Assembly (NCBI GenBank): GCA_012728295.1
Contig: JAAYFJ010000010.1
Span: 101,963 to 165,962, forward strand
Source: Tissierellia bacterium
GTDB taxonomy: Bacteria; Bacillota; Clostridia; Tissierellales; Peptoniphilaceae
Direction: 5' to 3'
DNA length: 64,000 nucleotides
Shown: piece by piece, positions 51,763 to 61,295 of the stretch
Layout: each line of letters starts with the position of its first letter
How positions within the stretch are numbered: the stretch's first letter is position 1
Position numbers and translations under genes: made by a program
The notes under the pieces: model-generated
What the model was told of the DNA's origin: nothing
Databases searched by the model: none
The model's input: the letters and a program-made list of their open reading frames with translations, nothing else

Positions 51763-51787
51763 TACAGAACAATTTAAAGGTGATTTT

Positions 51788-53326
51788 ATGAAAAAATTAT
51801 TAGTTACCATTATTCTAATTATAACCATTGTTCTTTCTGGGTGTGCCAATAATATTGGATATTATTCTAATACCGATTCATTTAATCCAGCTGTAAATTA
51901 CATTCATGATATGGGCGTTTTTCATGATTATATGGATGATAGTGATTTTAAGACTCTAGTAGATGATGGTGTTATTCAATTTATGAAGAGTATTGGAAAA
52001 GATAAATATACTTGGTCAATGGGACTTTTAGACGAATCAAATGTACCTTACATTGTAATTTATATTGAACGCATACCCTCAAATATAGGTGACCCTGGTG
52101 AGCTTATTTTGCTTGCCTATGACAATAAATGTTACTCCATAATACAAAGCTTGGAAATGAATTACGATAACTCAAACTATAACATGGTGATTGGTAAAGT
52201 ATCTGAAAACCATAATGGATTAATTCTTTCAAATAATATAGGAATTCATGCAGGTTATACTTACTGTTATTATTGGAATGGACAACAACTTTCTCCTATG
52301 ATATCAGATCGCCATACAAATCTTTATTCTGCTTTTCCTTCTTCTAAAGTTTCTGATATTAATAATGATGGGATTCTTGATTGGTCTATCATCTCTTTCA
52401 TACCGGAGAGTTTAACTAGAAAAGATCTTGAAAGCGATACCATGGAAATATGGTATACTTGGGATAATTTGTATTCTGCAAAAGTTTTAAAGGTAATAAG
52501 AAAAGACAGTGTTCCTAGAATTGATGAGTCCATTTACAGTGATTGTCTAAATACTTTAAGAAGTAATCCCGAGGAATTTCTTCCAATATATAAAAAATCC
52601 ATTGCTTTGCTTAACAAGTACGATGCCACTACTTTATTAACAAATTATATTGAATTTCTTTCCAACAACCTAGATGATAAAAGTAAGGAATTAAAAGATA
52701 GAGTATCTGCTTTAAGCTTAAACGAAGATATCGATCACACCTTGATTAATCGAAGCTCTTACTTAAATTCAAAGGAGTTTATTAATAATTATTCCGACAT
52801 TAAAGATTTTCTAAATAATAATTTATCTTTAGGGTATTTTGTAAACACGCACACCAAGCCCTGGAGTTATGACATTAATTACCCAATGCTACAAGACGCA
52901 TTTGGCGATCTAGTATTACAAGAGCTAGATGACTATCTTACCATTCGAGGGTATGAAATTACTGATCCAAGTGTAGACTCACAGCAAAATATTTTGGTAT
53001 CATTAGAAACTTTAGCCGAGAGAATAATTATGACTGATACTTATGTTTTTAGCTATCCATATTCCTCTTTAAGAAATTATATTTTGCTTCGAAACGAATG
53101 GTATGCAAGGCTTTTCTTTTTTGGTACAGTCAACGATACTCCTTATGATAAAGATACTTCGATTTACTTCGACAGTGTTTTGAATGATTATTCAAAAATA
53201 AAGAGCAAATATCCATTAAGCTTTTTATCTGAGAACATCCAGTACTTTTTGGAAAGTTTAGAAAACAATAATAATAGAGTTCATGATGAATTATACTTGT
53301 ATATGGACGAGGAATACGGCATTTAG
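51788..53326 (+). CDS. Large lipoprotein of unknown function
   Basis: 512 residues. A signal peptide with lipobox IVLSGC (Cys about 19) targets it to the outer face of the membrane. The middle (DINNDGILDWSIISF, about residues 191-205) is an EF-hand/FG-GAP-like segment, and a helical C-terminal half follows. No family is recognised. Located between the FAH enzyme and the AI-2E permease on the same strand. Confidence 0.7.
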   Translation: MKKLLVTIILIITIVLSGCANNIGYYSNTDSFNPAVNYIHDMGVFHDYMDDSDFKTLVDDGVIQFMKSIGKDKYTWSMGLLDESNVPYIVIYIERIPSNIGDPGELILLAYDNKCYSIIQSLEMNYDNSNYNMVIGKVSENHNGLILSNNIGIHAGYTYCYYWNGQQLSPMISDRHTNLYSAFPSSKVSDINNDGILDWSIISFIPESLTRKDLESDTMEIWYTWDNLYSAKVLKVIRKDSVPRIDESIYSDCLNTLRSNPEEFLPIYKKSIALLNKYDATTLLTNYIEFLSNNLDDKSKELKDRVSALSLNEDIDHTLINRSSYLNSKEFINNYSDIKDFLNNNLSLGYFVNTHTKPWSYDINYPMLQDAFGDLVLQELDDYLTIRGYEITDPSVDSQQNILVSLETLAERIIMTDTYVFSYPYSSLRNYILLRNEWYARLFFFGTVNDTPYDKDTSIYFDSVLNDYSKIKSKYPLSFLSENIQYFLESLENNNNRVHDELYLYMDEEYGI

Positions 53327-53345
53327 CAAGCGAGAGGAGAACAAA

Positions 53346-54407
53346 ATGAATATTAATGGAACCACAAAAAAACTCATAAACATTGCATTGTTGCTTTTGA
53401 TAGCGTTCTTAGCTGTTAAAATAGCACCTGTTTTGAGTCCACTATACAAATTAACCATATTTTTGATTACTCCAATAATACTTGCTATATATACATTTTA
53501 TTCCTTGAGGCCTTTAAGGGTGCTTTTGTCTAAGCAAATAAAGAATAACACTCTCGCATCTGTAATTGTATTTATACTTTTTATAATCGTGCTTTTCCTG
53601 CTTTTAGCTACTATTAGCAACTTGTTCATCAGTCAATTAAGAAGCTTAGTAAATCAAGTTAATTTTGAAAACTTTGTAAAAAACAACGAAGTATGGATTG
53701 AAAAGCTTCCAAAATCTATAAATTTGCAATCTTACATCGAAAAGCTTTCAGCTTACATCTCTTCTTTTGTTGAATCTCTGCCTTCTAAAATAACCTATGT
53801 CGCATCCAGTGTTGGCAATATAGGAACTCAAGTAGTATTATACCTCCTTGCTACGTATTATCTCCTAAGTGGAGAAAACGAATTGGCACAAGAAATTAAG
53901 AAGGTTGCGAAAGGCAAAAATGAAAAAGAAATATTAGAAACTACTACAAAAATTCATGAAATGTTAAAAATATATATTTCAGGACAAATCATGGTATCAA
54001 TTATTTTGGGAACATTAATGTACCTAGGATACTTGATTATAGGACTTCCCTATGCATTTCTTATGGCAATCATTGCCACTGTAACTAATCTAATCCCATT
54101 TATTGGACCATTCTTAGGTGGGCTACCAGCAGTCTTTATAGGCCTAACAAATACTTGGGTACTAGCTATTAAGGTAATTGTAGTCTCAGTAGTAGTCCAA
54201 CAGCTAGAATCTAATCTAATTACTCCAAATATAACGGGCTCTAAGCTTTCACTACATCCTTTTGTAGTAATTATCGTTGTGCTAGCTGGATTAAATTTAT
54301 TTGGAGTACTCGGAGCTCTTATAGCTACACCATTATATATTGGAATAAAGAGTATTGTTGAAGTTATCCTCGCAATATATAAAAAGAATAGAGTTCAAGA
54401 CATGTGA
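53346..54407 (+). CDS. AI-2E family permease
   Basis: 353 residues from the ATG at 53346, with AGGAG upstream; the open frame runs further into the preceding gene. Several membrane helices and the family's C-terminal pattern (LIPFIGPFLGGLPAVFIGLT, NLITPNITGSKLSLHPFVVI, LGALIATPLY) are present. Members export small molecules or ions; AI-2 export is proven for few of them. Confidence 0.85.
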   Translation: MNINGTTKKLINIALLLLIAFLAVKIAPVLSPLYKLTIFLITPIILAIYTFYSLRPLRVLLSKQIKNNTLASVIVFILFIIVLFLLLATISNLFISQLRSLVNQVNFENFVKNNEVWIEKLPKSINLQSYIEKLSAYISSFVESLPSKITYVASSVGNIGTQVVLYLLATYYLLSGENELAQEIKKVAKGKNEKEILETTTKIHEMLKIYISGQIMVSIILGTLMYLGYLIIGLPYAFLMAIIATVTNLIPFIGPFLGGLPAVFIGLTNTWVLAIKVIVVSVVVQQLESNLITPNITGSKLSLHPFVVIIVVLAGLNLFGVLGALIATPLYIGIKSIVEVILAIYKKNRVQDM

Positions 54408-54415
54408 TAAAAATG

Positions 54416-54901
54416 CTAAAATATTTCTTGGATTTCTCCAACTATTACAGTGTGATAGTCGTTGTCACCGTATACCTTTTTATCGATTTCTCTGTCCAGA
54501 AAACCATTTTTATCAATTTTACTCAAATATATTTTTTTGCAAACAATTGTCATTGAAGCCTCTTTGAAATAGGGGGCTTCTTTTTTGGTCATAATACTTA
54601 AATTTGCATTATATATTTTGTCCTCGTCTCTACCCGACACTGTTCCAAGGTATTTCAATTTTTCTTTATAACTTTTATCAAAAAAACTAATACTAAATGA
54701 TTCTGACTCCATTATAAATTCATGTGTGAACCTAGTGGGCCTGATATATATCGTCGCTATTTCCCTTCCCCAAAGATACCCTATAGTTCCCCATTGTGCA
54801 GTCATTGTATTAACTTGCCCGTCTTTTTTCATAGCAGTTATCAAGAACCAATCGTCTCTTATTAGCTCTATAGTTTTGTCAATAGCTATTTTGTTTATCA
54901 T
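54416..54901 (-). CDS. Flavin reductase family protein
   Basis: 161 residues with the FMN-binding split-barrel pattern: WFLITAMKKDGQVNTMTAQWG near the N-terminus, then TIYIRPTRFTHEFI and FSISFFD. It probably binds FMN and reduces or transfers flavin. Convergent with the AI-2E gene by 8 bp. Confidence 0.85.
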   Translation of the reverse strand: MINKIAIDKTIELIRDDWFLITAMKKDGQVNTMTAQWGTIGYLWGREIATIYIRPTRFTHEFIMESESFSISFFDKSYKEKLKYLGTVSGRDEDKIYNANLSIMTKKEAPYFKEASMTIVCKKIYLSKIDKNGFLDREIDKKVYGDNDYHTVIVGEIQEIF

Positions 54902-54923
54902 CTTGTCCCCCTATCTATTTAGA

Positions 54924-54948
54924 CCAACTGGAGTTTAAGTCCAGTTGG
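54924..54948 (-). terminator. Terminator of the S58 peptidase-OPT operon
   Basis: CCAACTGGA and TCCAGTTGG form a 9-bp stem around GTTTAAG, 30 bp after the peptidase gene. The T-run is weak. Confidence 0.6.
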
Positions 54949-54978
54949 CCTATTTTCAACTTGTCTAAGCAACTATTA

Positions 54979-55932
54979 TCAATCACGGCCTTTAATGCCA
55001 TATTCGGATTTTGCCATCAATACTGCTCTATTTATTGCTTTTGCCATTACCTCTGCAGATAAAGCACCTAATGCATCTACGTCCACAGCCAGGTCCCCAT
55101 AGCTCAACACAAAAATCGTATCTCCATCTACAGATGTGTGAACGGGATTAATAGCTTTCGCAAAGCCATTATGGGCAACTGTAGCTATTCGATTAGCTTG
55201 AGTTTTAGTTAATTTGGCATTTGTTATAATACAGCCCAATGTTGTATTTCCAGAAAAAACATTTTTCCCTACTTCGATATGATCCATCATAACATTAAAT
55301 GTATTTCTAAAACCAGCTTTATTTTCTGTTAGGAGACCAGCAATTATCTCCCCTGTGTCAATATCTATTACATCTCCTAATGCATTAACTGCAACCAATG
55401 CTCCTACTTTTAAATTTCCATTTTGCAAAGCATATGTCCCTAATCCTGATTTCATCATGTAATCAATGCCTAAATACTTACCAACTGTAGCACCAGTGCC
55501 AGCCCCTACATTTCCTTCTTCTAACATATTGTTCTCTGAGTTAACACATGCTTTGTATCCCATTTGCTTATCTGGTCTTGCCTTTGGATCGCCAACTACT
55601 AAATCGAAAAGAGAAGCACCACAAACTATTGGTACAACTCCAACACCAACGTTAAATCCAATGTTTCGCTCTTCTAAATATTCCATTGCTCCACTACCTG
55701 CATCTAGTCCAAATGCACTCCCTCCAGATAGCATGACACAATGAATTTTATCGACCATGTTGGTTGACTTTAATAATTCAGTTTCCCTAGATGCTGGGCC
55801 ACCTCCCCTTACGTCAACTCCTGCTATAGCGCCTTCTTTACAAATGATAGCCGTGCAACCTGTAGCTCCAATATTATCAGTATAATGACCTATATTAAAT
55901 CCATCAATTTCTTGAATATTTATCTGATTCAT
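54979..55932 (-). CDS. P1/S58-family aminopeptidase (DmpA-like)
   Basis: 317 residues of the DmpA/BapA family of self-processing N-terminal nucleophile aminopeptidases. Family features: VDVRGGGPASRETELL, LSGGSAFGLDAGSG, and the processing site region SGNTTLGCIITN, where cleavage before Thr would create the nucleophile. It is one base apart from the OPT gene, so peptides imported by the transporter may be its substrate. Confidence 0.85.
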   Translation of the reverse strand: MNQINIQEIDGFNIGHYTDNIGATGCTAIICKEGAIAGVDVRGGGPASRETELLKSTNMVDKIHCVMLSGGSAFGLDAGSGAMEYLEERNIGFNVGVGVVPIVCGASLFDLVVGDPKARPDKQMGYKACVNSENNMLEEGNVGAGTGATVGKYLGIDYMMKSGLGTYALQNGNLKVGALVAVNALGDVIDIDTGEIIAGLLTENKAGFRNTFNVMMDHIEVGKNVFSGNTTLGCIITNAKLTKTQANRIATVAHNGFAKAINPVHTSVDGDTIFVLSYGDLAVDVDALGALSAEVMAKAINRAVLMAKSEYGIKGRD

Positions 55933-55933
55933 G

Positions 55934-57580
55934 CTACATACCTCCAGCTATGCCCTTAAAGGCTTGAACAAGTGCTATTATTACTCCAATTACAGCCTCT
56001 CCCCCTAATATTCCTGAAGCTATTATAAGTCCTTGTCCGCCATTATCCCATTCTGATTTTGTTTTTTCAATAATGAATTTCAATGCTCCCCCAATAAATG
56101 CTGTGGCTGACAAATAAAACGGAAGATATACTCCGAGTCCTAATGTCATTACTGGGAAGTTAATGAAATATAGAACTATTCCAAGAACTAAACCTATAAT
56201 AAATGCATTCAAATGAGGAATGCCTCCAACCATGGCCGCTACCATTGCTGCTTGAGGAGCAATAAAGCCTTCTTGGTTTCCAAATGCGGATGGGCCATAC
56301 GCTTTTAAAAAAGTGTAAAAAAGGAAAACAGAAACAAAAGCGCCTACTATTCCTCCTACACACTCTGCATACCATTGTGCTTTAGGGTCGGATTTCAAAA
56401 TAGCACCAGCTTTAAAGTCGTTCATGACATCTCCCGCTAAACCAGCAGCTATAGCAACTATTGCTGCTACAAATATAGCTTCTGTTTCTCCTATATTACC
56501 AACCGCTTTGGCAGCTAGCAGAACAATAATACCAAATACTTCCATTGGATTTATTCCTGATTGACCCACAATCTGTGCGGACATGGCGGTTGTAAGCCAT
56601 ACTCCTAATATCGTAATGACACTGGCAATGACTCCCATTTTTGTAATTACAGTGAAAACAAAAGCAAGAACAACCATTACTATAGGCGCCCATCTAAGGC
56701 TAATCATACCATCACTAATGTTTTCTTTTTTAAACATCGGGCCAAATATTTCTTTTGCTTTAGGCAAAATACCTTTTAAGATTATCCCTACTCCAGTGCC
56801 TACCATTAAGCCAATTCCAAGGGATGATTTTATTAAAGCCGCAGTCTCTGCACTCCAAAGGCCTAAATCAACGCCCCCTATAAGAATCCCAAAATCGCCA
56901 ATTATTGCTCCTAAAAACCACATGCCTATAAATAAAGGGCCTATTATGTAACCAATTGATATCAGCATAGGACTTAACCAAATTCCACCCAAAGAGCCCC
57001 TTGCCATCATCGTTGGATTAAAAATTGCTGCAGGGAAAAGTGTGAATACATCCCTTAACACTGTAAAAATACCTGCTGCTCCCATTGAAGCAAACAAAGT
57101 AGCCGATTTTTTACCTCCTTCATCCCCTGCTAAAACGGTCTCAGCAGCAGCCTGTCCCATAGGATATGGCAACTCTTTAGTTTCCACAAAGTACTTTCTG
57201 ATCAATGCAGTGAATATCAATCCTAGCACAACTCCACCTATGACTACTGCAAACAGTTTCCCAAAACTAACTTCGGCATCTGGATTTAACATATAAATTG
57301 CAGGTAATGTAAATGCAATTCCTCCTGAAGTCATCGCTCCAGCTGACATAGCTGTGTGAGTTACGTTTATCTCGTTTAGGTTAGTATTTTTAAGCAGTTT
57401 TAAAAAGTACATAGATGCTAGTGCAACAAAAATTGTTGGCCATGGCAAAGCTCCTAATTTTAATGCTACATACATGGAGCTCATCGTCAGCACAGCAGCA
57501 CCAATTGCTCCAATAATCATACCCCTTATTGTGAGTTGCTTGTTAAAAGGAGTTTTTCCACCATCTTTATTTTCTTTCAT
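55934..57580 (-). CDS. OPT family oligopeptide transporter
   Basis: 548 residues with about 14 hydrophobic helices and OPT-type signatures (LPYPMGQAAAETVLAG, GDVMNDFKAGAILKSDPKAQ, GGIPHLNAFIIGLVLG). Members import oligopeptides with protons, or metal chelates. First gene of a two-gene unit with the S58 peptidase. Confidence 0.9.
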   Translation of the reverse strand: MKENKDGGKTPFNKQLTIRGMIIGAIGAAVLTMSSMYVALKLGALPWPTIFVALASMYFLKLLKNTNLNEINVTHTAMSAGAMTSGGIAFTLPAIYMLNPDAEVSFGKLFAVVIGGVVLGLIFTALIRKYFVETKELPYPMGQAAAETVLAGDEGGKKSATLFASMGAAGIFTVLRDVFTLFPAAIFNPTMMARGSLGGIWLSPMLISIGYIIGPLFIGMWFLGAIIGDFGILIGGVDLGLWSAETAALIKSSLGIGLMVGTGVGIILKGILPKAKEIFGPMFKKENISDGMISLRWAPIVMVVLAFVFTVITKMGVIASVITILGVWLTTAMSAQIVGQSGINPMEVFGIIVLLAAKAVGNIGETEAIFVAAIVAIAAGLAGDVMNDFKAGAILKSDPKAQWYAECVGGIVGAFVSVFLFYTFLKAYGPSAFGNQEGFIAPQAAMVAAMVGGIPHLNAFIIGLVLGIVLYFINFPVMTLGLGVYLPFYLSATAFIGGALKFIIEKTKSEWDNGGQGLIIASGILGGEAVIGVIIALVQAFKGIAGGM

Positions 57581-57919
57581 AACGTGCCTCCTTTGTAAAA
57601 ACGCATAATAGCCTACTCGTACTAAATACTTTTTTCCATATTATCACCTTCTTAAGTATTAGCAAAATAATCTAAACTATTATTATAATAAACATTTAGA
57701 AAATTTTGACTACAAGGCATAAGACCATTAGTTTCAAAATAACTGGTTCATGTTATTTATATCCATGTTAATAGATTTTTAACACAAAATTATGCTAACT
57801 TTCACTTTAATAACTATCTTTAACAATAAGATAAAACCTTTACTTGCACTTAGTTCCATTAATTAGTATAATAGTGTTGTAAATATCACCTAACATGACT
57901 ATTTTCCGGGAGGTATAAT
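57581..57919. other. 339-base intergenic region
   Basis: AT-rich. It separates the OPT gene from a divergent Xre gene and holds the promoter at 57844-57872. Nothing else is recognised. Confidence 0.5.
57844..57872 (+). promoter_or_regulatory. Promoter of the Xre/ImmA pair
   Basis: TTGCAC (57844-57849), a 17-base spacer and TATAAT (57867-57872), 47 bases before the ATG. Confidence 0.75.
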
Positions 57920-58321
57920 ATGGATTTCGCTATTAAGCTACGTTCGTTAAGAAAAGAAAAAAAATTAACTCAAGTTCAGGCAGCAGCCGGCACTGGAGTA
58001 TCATTAAGAACATATAAGGGTTATGAGCTTGGGGAACGTTTGCCTAGGTACAGAAAAATCTATGTTGACATTGCCAATTTCTATAACGTAGATTTAAATT
58101 ATCTTTTAACCGATGGCGATCAATATGTATTAAATACCAATGAAGTGAATGGACCTAAAGGAAAAAGAGGCACTGAGCTTCTCATTGCTAACATGGAAAT
58201 GTTCTTTGCCGGTGGAGAAGCCTCGGAAGAAGATAAAGACGCTGCTTTTTTAGCCTTAACTGAAGCCTACTTGGAAACTAAAAAAGGTTCAAAAAAGAAA
58301 ACTAGAAAAGAGATTGACTAA
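57920..58321 (+). CDS. Xre-family transcriptional regulator
   Basis: 133 residues from an ATG with GGGAGG upstream. Helix-turn-helix at about residues 5-62 (LRSLRKEKKLTQVQAAAGTG ... YELGERLPRY). The C-terminus is charged and has no sensor domain. It is followed 18 bp later by an ImmA/IrrE gene, so it is probably the peptidase's target, as in other mobile-element switches. Confidence 0.8.
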   Translation: MDFAIKLRSLRKEKKLTQVQAAAGTGVSLRTYKGYELGERLPRYRKIYVDIANFYNVDLNYLLTDGDQYVLNTNEVNGPKGKRGTELLIANMEMFFAGGEASEEDKDAAFLALTEAYLETKKGSKKKTRKEID

Positions 58322-58339
58322 TTTCCGCGGAGGATTCTT

Positions 58340-58888
58340 ATGACACAAGATTATATAAGAGATAAGGTCCGTCAACTAATAAATAAGTATGATTCCAGAA
58401 ATCCCATAGATATTATTCGTGAAGAAAATATTATTATGAAGTACTTTCCTTATGAAACCAAGTTATTAGGTATGTATGCTGTAATTGACGACATTAGATT
58501 TCTATTTCTAAATGGTAATATTGATGATTTTACAACTCGTATGGTATTAGCTCATGAACTAGGTCATGACCAGCTCCATAGAAGTTTAGCTTCCATTTCA
58601 AATTTAAAAGAATATGAAATGTTTCATGTTAAAGATGAGATTGAATACCAAGCTAATTTATTCGCAGCTGAATTATTACTAGATGACTCTGAGGTTTATG
58701 AGCTTGCTAAAAATGGGTATTCTGACATTGAAATTGCCTCATTACTAGGAGTTGATGTAAATATGCTTCTGTTTAAAATACGCATCATGTTTTCTGACAA
58801 ACCAAATATATATAATATTAATAACCCAGAACCTAATTTTTTACTATCTTTGAGAGAAAATAATTTTAAAAATGATTATTGTTGCTAA
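58340..58888 (+). CDS. ImmA/IrrE-type metallopeptidase
   Basis: 182 residues with HELGH (LAHELGHDQLHR) and a downstream Glu in YQANLFAAELLL. Paired with the Xre gene upstream. No integrase or other element genes are found next to it, so it may be a domesticated or left-over switch of a mobile element. The IS element lies immediately downstream. Confidence 0.8.
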   Translation: MTQDYIRDKVRQLINKYDSRNPIDIIREENIIMKYFPYETKLLGMYAVIDDIRFLFLNGNIDDFTTRMVLAHELGHDQLHRSLASISNLKEYEMFHVKDEIEYQANLFAAELLLDDSEVYELAKNGYSDIEIASLLGVDVNMLLFKIRIMFSDKPNIYNINNPEPNFLLSLRENNFKNDYCC

Positions 58889-58889
58889 C

Positions 58890-58905
58890 AAAATAAGGCG
58901 TATGT
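58890..58905. repeat. Outer inverted repeat, left copy
   Basis: AAAATAAGGCGTATGT, repeated in inverse at 60700-60715. It may be the true IS end or a sequence brought with a composite insertion. Confidence 0.6.
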
Positions 58906-58996
58906 ATTTGATCTGCTCCCTGTCAAGTAGACAGATAAAATATTAAAAAAGATTTTTATGAACTACCTTATGACATTTAAGTTATGTGGTAGTTTT

Positions 58997-59961
58997 TTAT
59001 GCTGTCCATTTTTCTTTGCACTTCTCTATTCTCTTATTCGCAGAGATAGGGTATTCTATCGGAGTTTTAATTGACAAAGCCTCTGCCCTAACTTCTAATG
59101 GTGTTTTACAATTAAATCTGTCTTGTAATCTTTCCTCTGAGTAAAAACGCATGAATCATTAATTGCATATCTTAGGGACTCTTCATCTGTAATTTCATAC
59201 ATTTGATACATTTCTGATTTAATTATTCCCCAGAATCCTTCTACTGGTCCATTATCAATACAGTGTCCTACTCTTGACATTGATTGTTTCATTTCTTTTT
59301 CTTTCAGTTTTCTTTGAAATACTTTACTTGTGTATTGAAACCCTCTATCGCTATGGAAGATTGGTTTTGCTAATGGATTATCTTTTATTGCTTTATCAAA
59401 TGTTTTAAATACTAATTTGTTATCGTTTCTACTACTTAATACATAGGCTACTGGATACCTATCATACAAATCACGTATTGCGCTTAAGTAAATCTTTTTC
59501 TTTTCTCTTGGTACTTTAAATTCAGTAATGTCTGTTACCCATTTTTGATTTGGTTCTGTTGCATAAAAGTCTCTTTGTAATATGTTCTCTGCTATTGTTT
59601 CTGACTTAACTGAGATGTATTTATTCTTCTTTTTTCGAATTACTGAGTGAATACCTAATTTTTGCATAATCTTATGGACTCTTTTTTTACTGTAATTAGT
59701 TTGATTGAAATGATTAATCCAAGATGTCATTCTACGATATCCTAAAATATGATTAAATCTTTCATCATATTCTTTTATTAATATTGCTAATTCAATATTT
59801 TCTAATTCTTGCCCGGGTACTTCTCTGTGGAGCCATTTGTAGTATGATGCTCTTGATATGTTAAGTACTTTACACATCCAATTAATACTCCATATTTTTG
59901 TTACATAAAAGTATTTTATTGCTAGATACTTATTGTCGTTGCGTTGTTTGCCAAGCCTCAC
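58997..59961 (-). pseudogene. IS3-family transposase OrfB (frameshifted)
   Basis: An integrase-core transposase (rve): KWVTDITEFKVP with the first D, SDRGFQYTSK with the second D, and a Glu in PVEGFWGIIKSE complete a DDE triad. The open frame starts GTG at 59959-59961 and ends at 59095, but the last residues (RYAINDSCVF...) are out of frame. Two bases later the normal C-terminus resumes (RFYSEERLQDRFNCKTPLEV ... KWTA) to 58997. A frameshift lies near 59150-59160. Confidence 0.75.
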
Positions 59962-59977
59962 ATCCCTTCGAATTCTT

Positions 59978-60634
59978 TCACTTTTTTAGCAGTTCTACCA
60001 CCATATCTTTTTCTTCTAGTTTCTTTTTTAATCTAATATTCTCTTGACGTAATCTCTCTAATTCATCTAATTCTTCATCTTTTTTATGGTGTCCTCGTCT
60101 ATCTATTAGCCCTTCTTCGCCTATATCATCATACTTTTTAACCCAAGAGTAAACTTGGCTGTATGAAATATCATAAAGGCTTGCTGCTTCTTTGTAATTA
60201 CGATTATGTTCAATACAATATTTAACTATTTCTTTTCGCTCTTCTATAGTTGTTTTTCTTCTGGAATTTGCCATATATACCTCCCTTTTAGGATCATAAT
60301 CCTTGAGTTCTATATTGGCATTATACCTTGAAATCCAACCACTTAAAACAGAACGAATTGAAATATTATATTTTGCTGTTATATCATTAACACTTCCTTC
60401 TCCAGATAATACAGCTTCTACGCACATTGTTTTAAATTCGCAAGTATATTTTTTATTTCCTGCTTCATTTTGAAAAGCTAAAATACCATAAAGCTTGTAC
60501 TTGGAAACCCATGACTGGATTGTTTGCAGACCAATACGATATTGATTGGCAAAAAAAAGAAACGAGCCTAATCCATCTAGATATTCTTGAGATACTTTAG
60601 CTTTAAATTCAGGAGTATGCGATGATTTTGCCAT
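59978..60634 (-). CDS. IS3-family transposase OrfA (helix-turn-helix)
   Basis: 218 residues with two helix-turn-helix units (GLQTIQSWVSKYKLYG and KEAASLYDISYSQVYSWV) and a coiled-coil end (ELDELERLRQENIRLKKKLEEK). It ends at a TGA after an A6-G tract (CTAAAAAAGTGA), the usual frameshift site in IS3. The OrfB frame here would need a +1 slip or an A7 tract, so fusion production is probably impaired. Confidence 0.8.
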   Translation of the reverse strand: MAKSSHTPEFKAKVSQEYLDGLGSFLFFANQYRIGLQTIQSWVSKYKLYGILAFQNEAGNKKYTCEFKTMCVEAVLSGEGSVNDITAKYNISIRSVLSGWISRYNANIELKDYDPKREVYMANSRRKTTIEERKEIVKYCIEHNRNYKEAASLYDISYSQVYSWVKKYDDIGEEGLIDRRGHHKKDEELDELERLRQENIRLKKKLEEKDMVVELLKK

Positions 60635-60708
60635 AAAAAACTTCCATAAGTAGTTTTGGTTATTTACCTTGTCTACTTATGAAGTATCATATCAATTTAA
60701 CATACGCC

Positions 60709-61263
60709 TTATTTTATTAAATTTGTCAAAATAAATGCTACTGCCAAAAAAGGAACCATAGGAACAATATCTTTTTTAGAAACTCTTTTTGAAAAAATCA
60801 TCGGTAACAGAACAACCAATATGCATAAGGAAAGCATTTGAATATAAAGTATCCACTGAAAAAAAGGTAAACTGTTTAGAATAATAACAATAATGTCAAT
60901 ATCTCCATCACCTAATACAGATTTATTATACTTATGCAACAGCGAAAACAATGCCCATATGGCAATCAACAGGGCTGCTTGCTTAATATATAATGTTCCC
61001 GTATTATATATTGTTGTAACGGCAAGTGAAAAAATATATTCAATCGAAATCTCCATATATAATAAGTCTTCAAAAGACAATAATAAAAGCCAAATAATCG
61101 TATTCCATTGACCTATATTAAATATAAAAATGTTTATCAAGCTAATGGTTAAAAAAAAATTTACAACCCTTTCATTATTTGATATTTCTGTGTATTGAAT
61201 ATCTTTAAATTGCCTAATTATGACTATACCAATAATCCATAGAATAAAAATCAAATATTTCAT
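60709..61263 (-). CDS. Prepilin peptidase-like membrane protein (A24 family)
   Basis: 184 residues, about six membrane helices. It carries candidate aspartates of type IV prepilin peptidases: D66 in SFEDLLYMEI and D121 in LGDGDIDII (the GxGD motif). The N-terminal methyltransferase domain is missing, as in the short FlaK/TadV-like forms. The last four codons and stop lie in the outer IS repeat (60700-60715), so the natural C-terminus may have been replaced by the insertion. No pilin genes are nearby. Confidence 0.65.
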   Translation of the reverse strand: MKYLIFILWIIGIVIIRQFKDIQYTEISNNERVVNFFLTISLINIFIFNIGQWNTIIWLLLLSFEDLLYMEISIEYIFSLAVTTIYNTGTLYIKQAALLIAIWALFSLLHKYNKSVLGDGDIDIIVIILNSLPFFQWILYIQMLSLCILVVLLPMIFSKRVSKKDIVPMVPFLAVAFILTNLIK

Positions 61264-61295
61264 CCTATCCTGCTTTGCTGTGTTCTCTAAGATAT

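Larger units (their letters stand above)
58890..60715 (-). mobile_element. IS3-family (IS150-like) element, decayed
   Basis: Two transposase genes in the orfA-orfB arrangement are bounded by a perfect 16-bp inverted repeat (AAAATAAGGCGTATGT at 58890-58905 and its reverse complement at 60700-60715). Inside those are the more usual IS3 ends, TGATCTGC... (58909) and ...AAGTAGACA/TGTCTACTT near 60689. I see no clear target-site duplication. Both transposase frames are damaged, so transposition should be lost. Confidence 0.75.
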
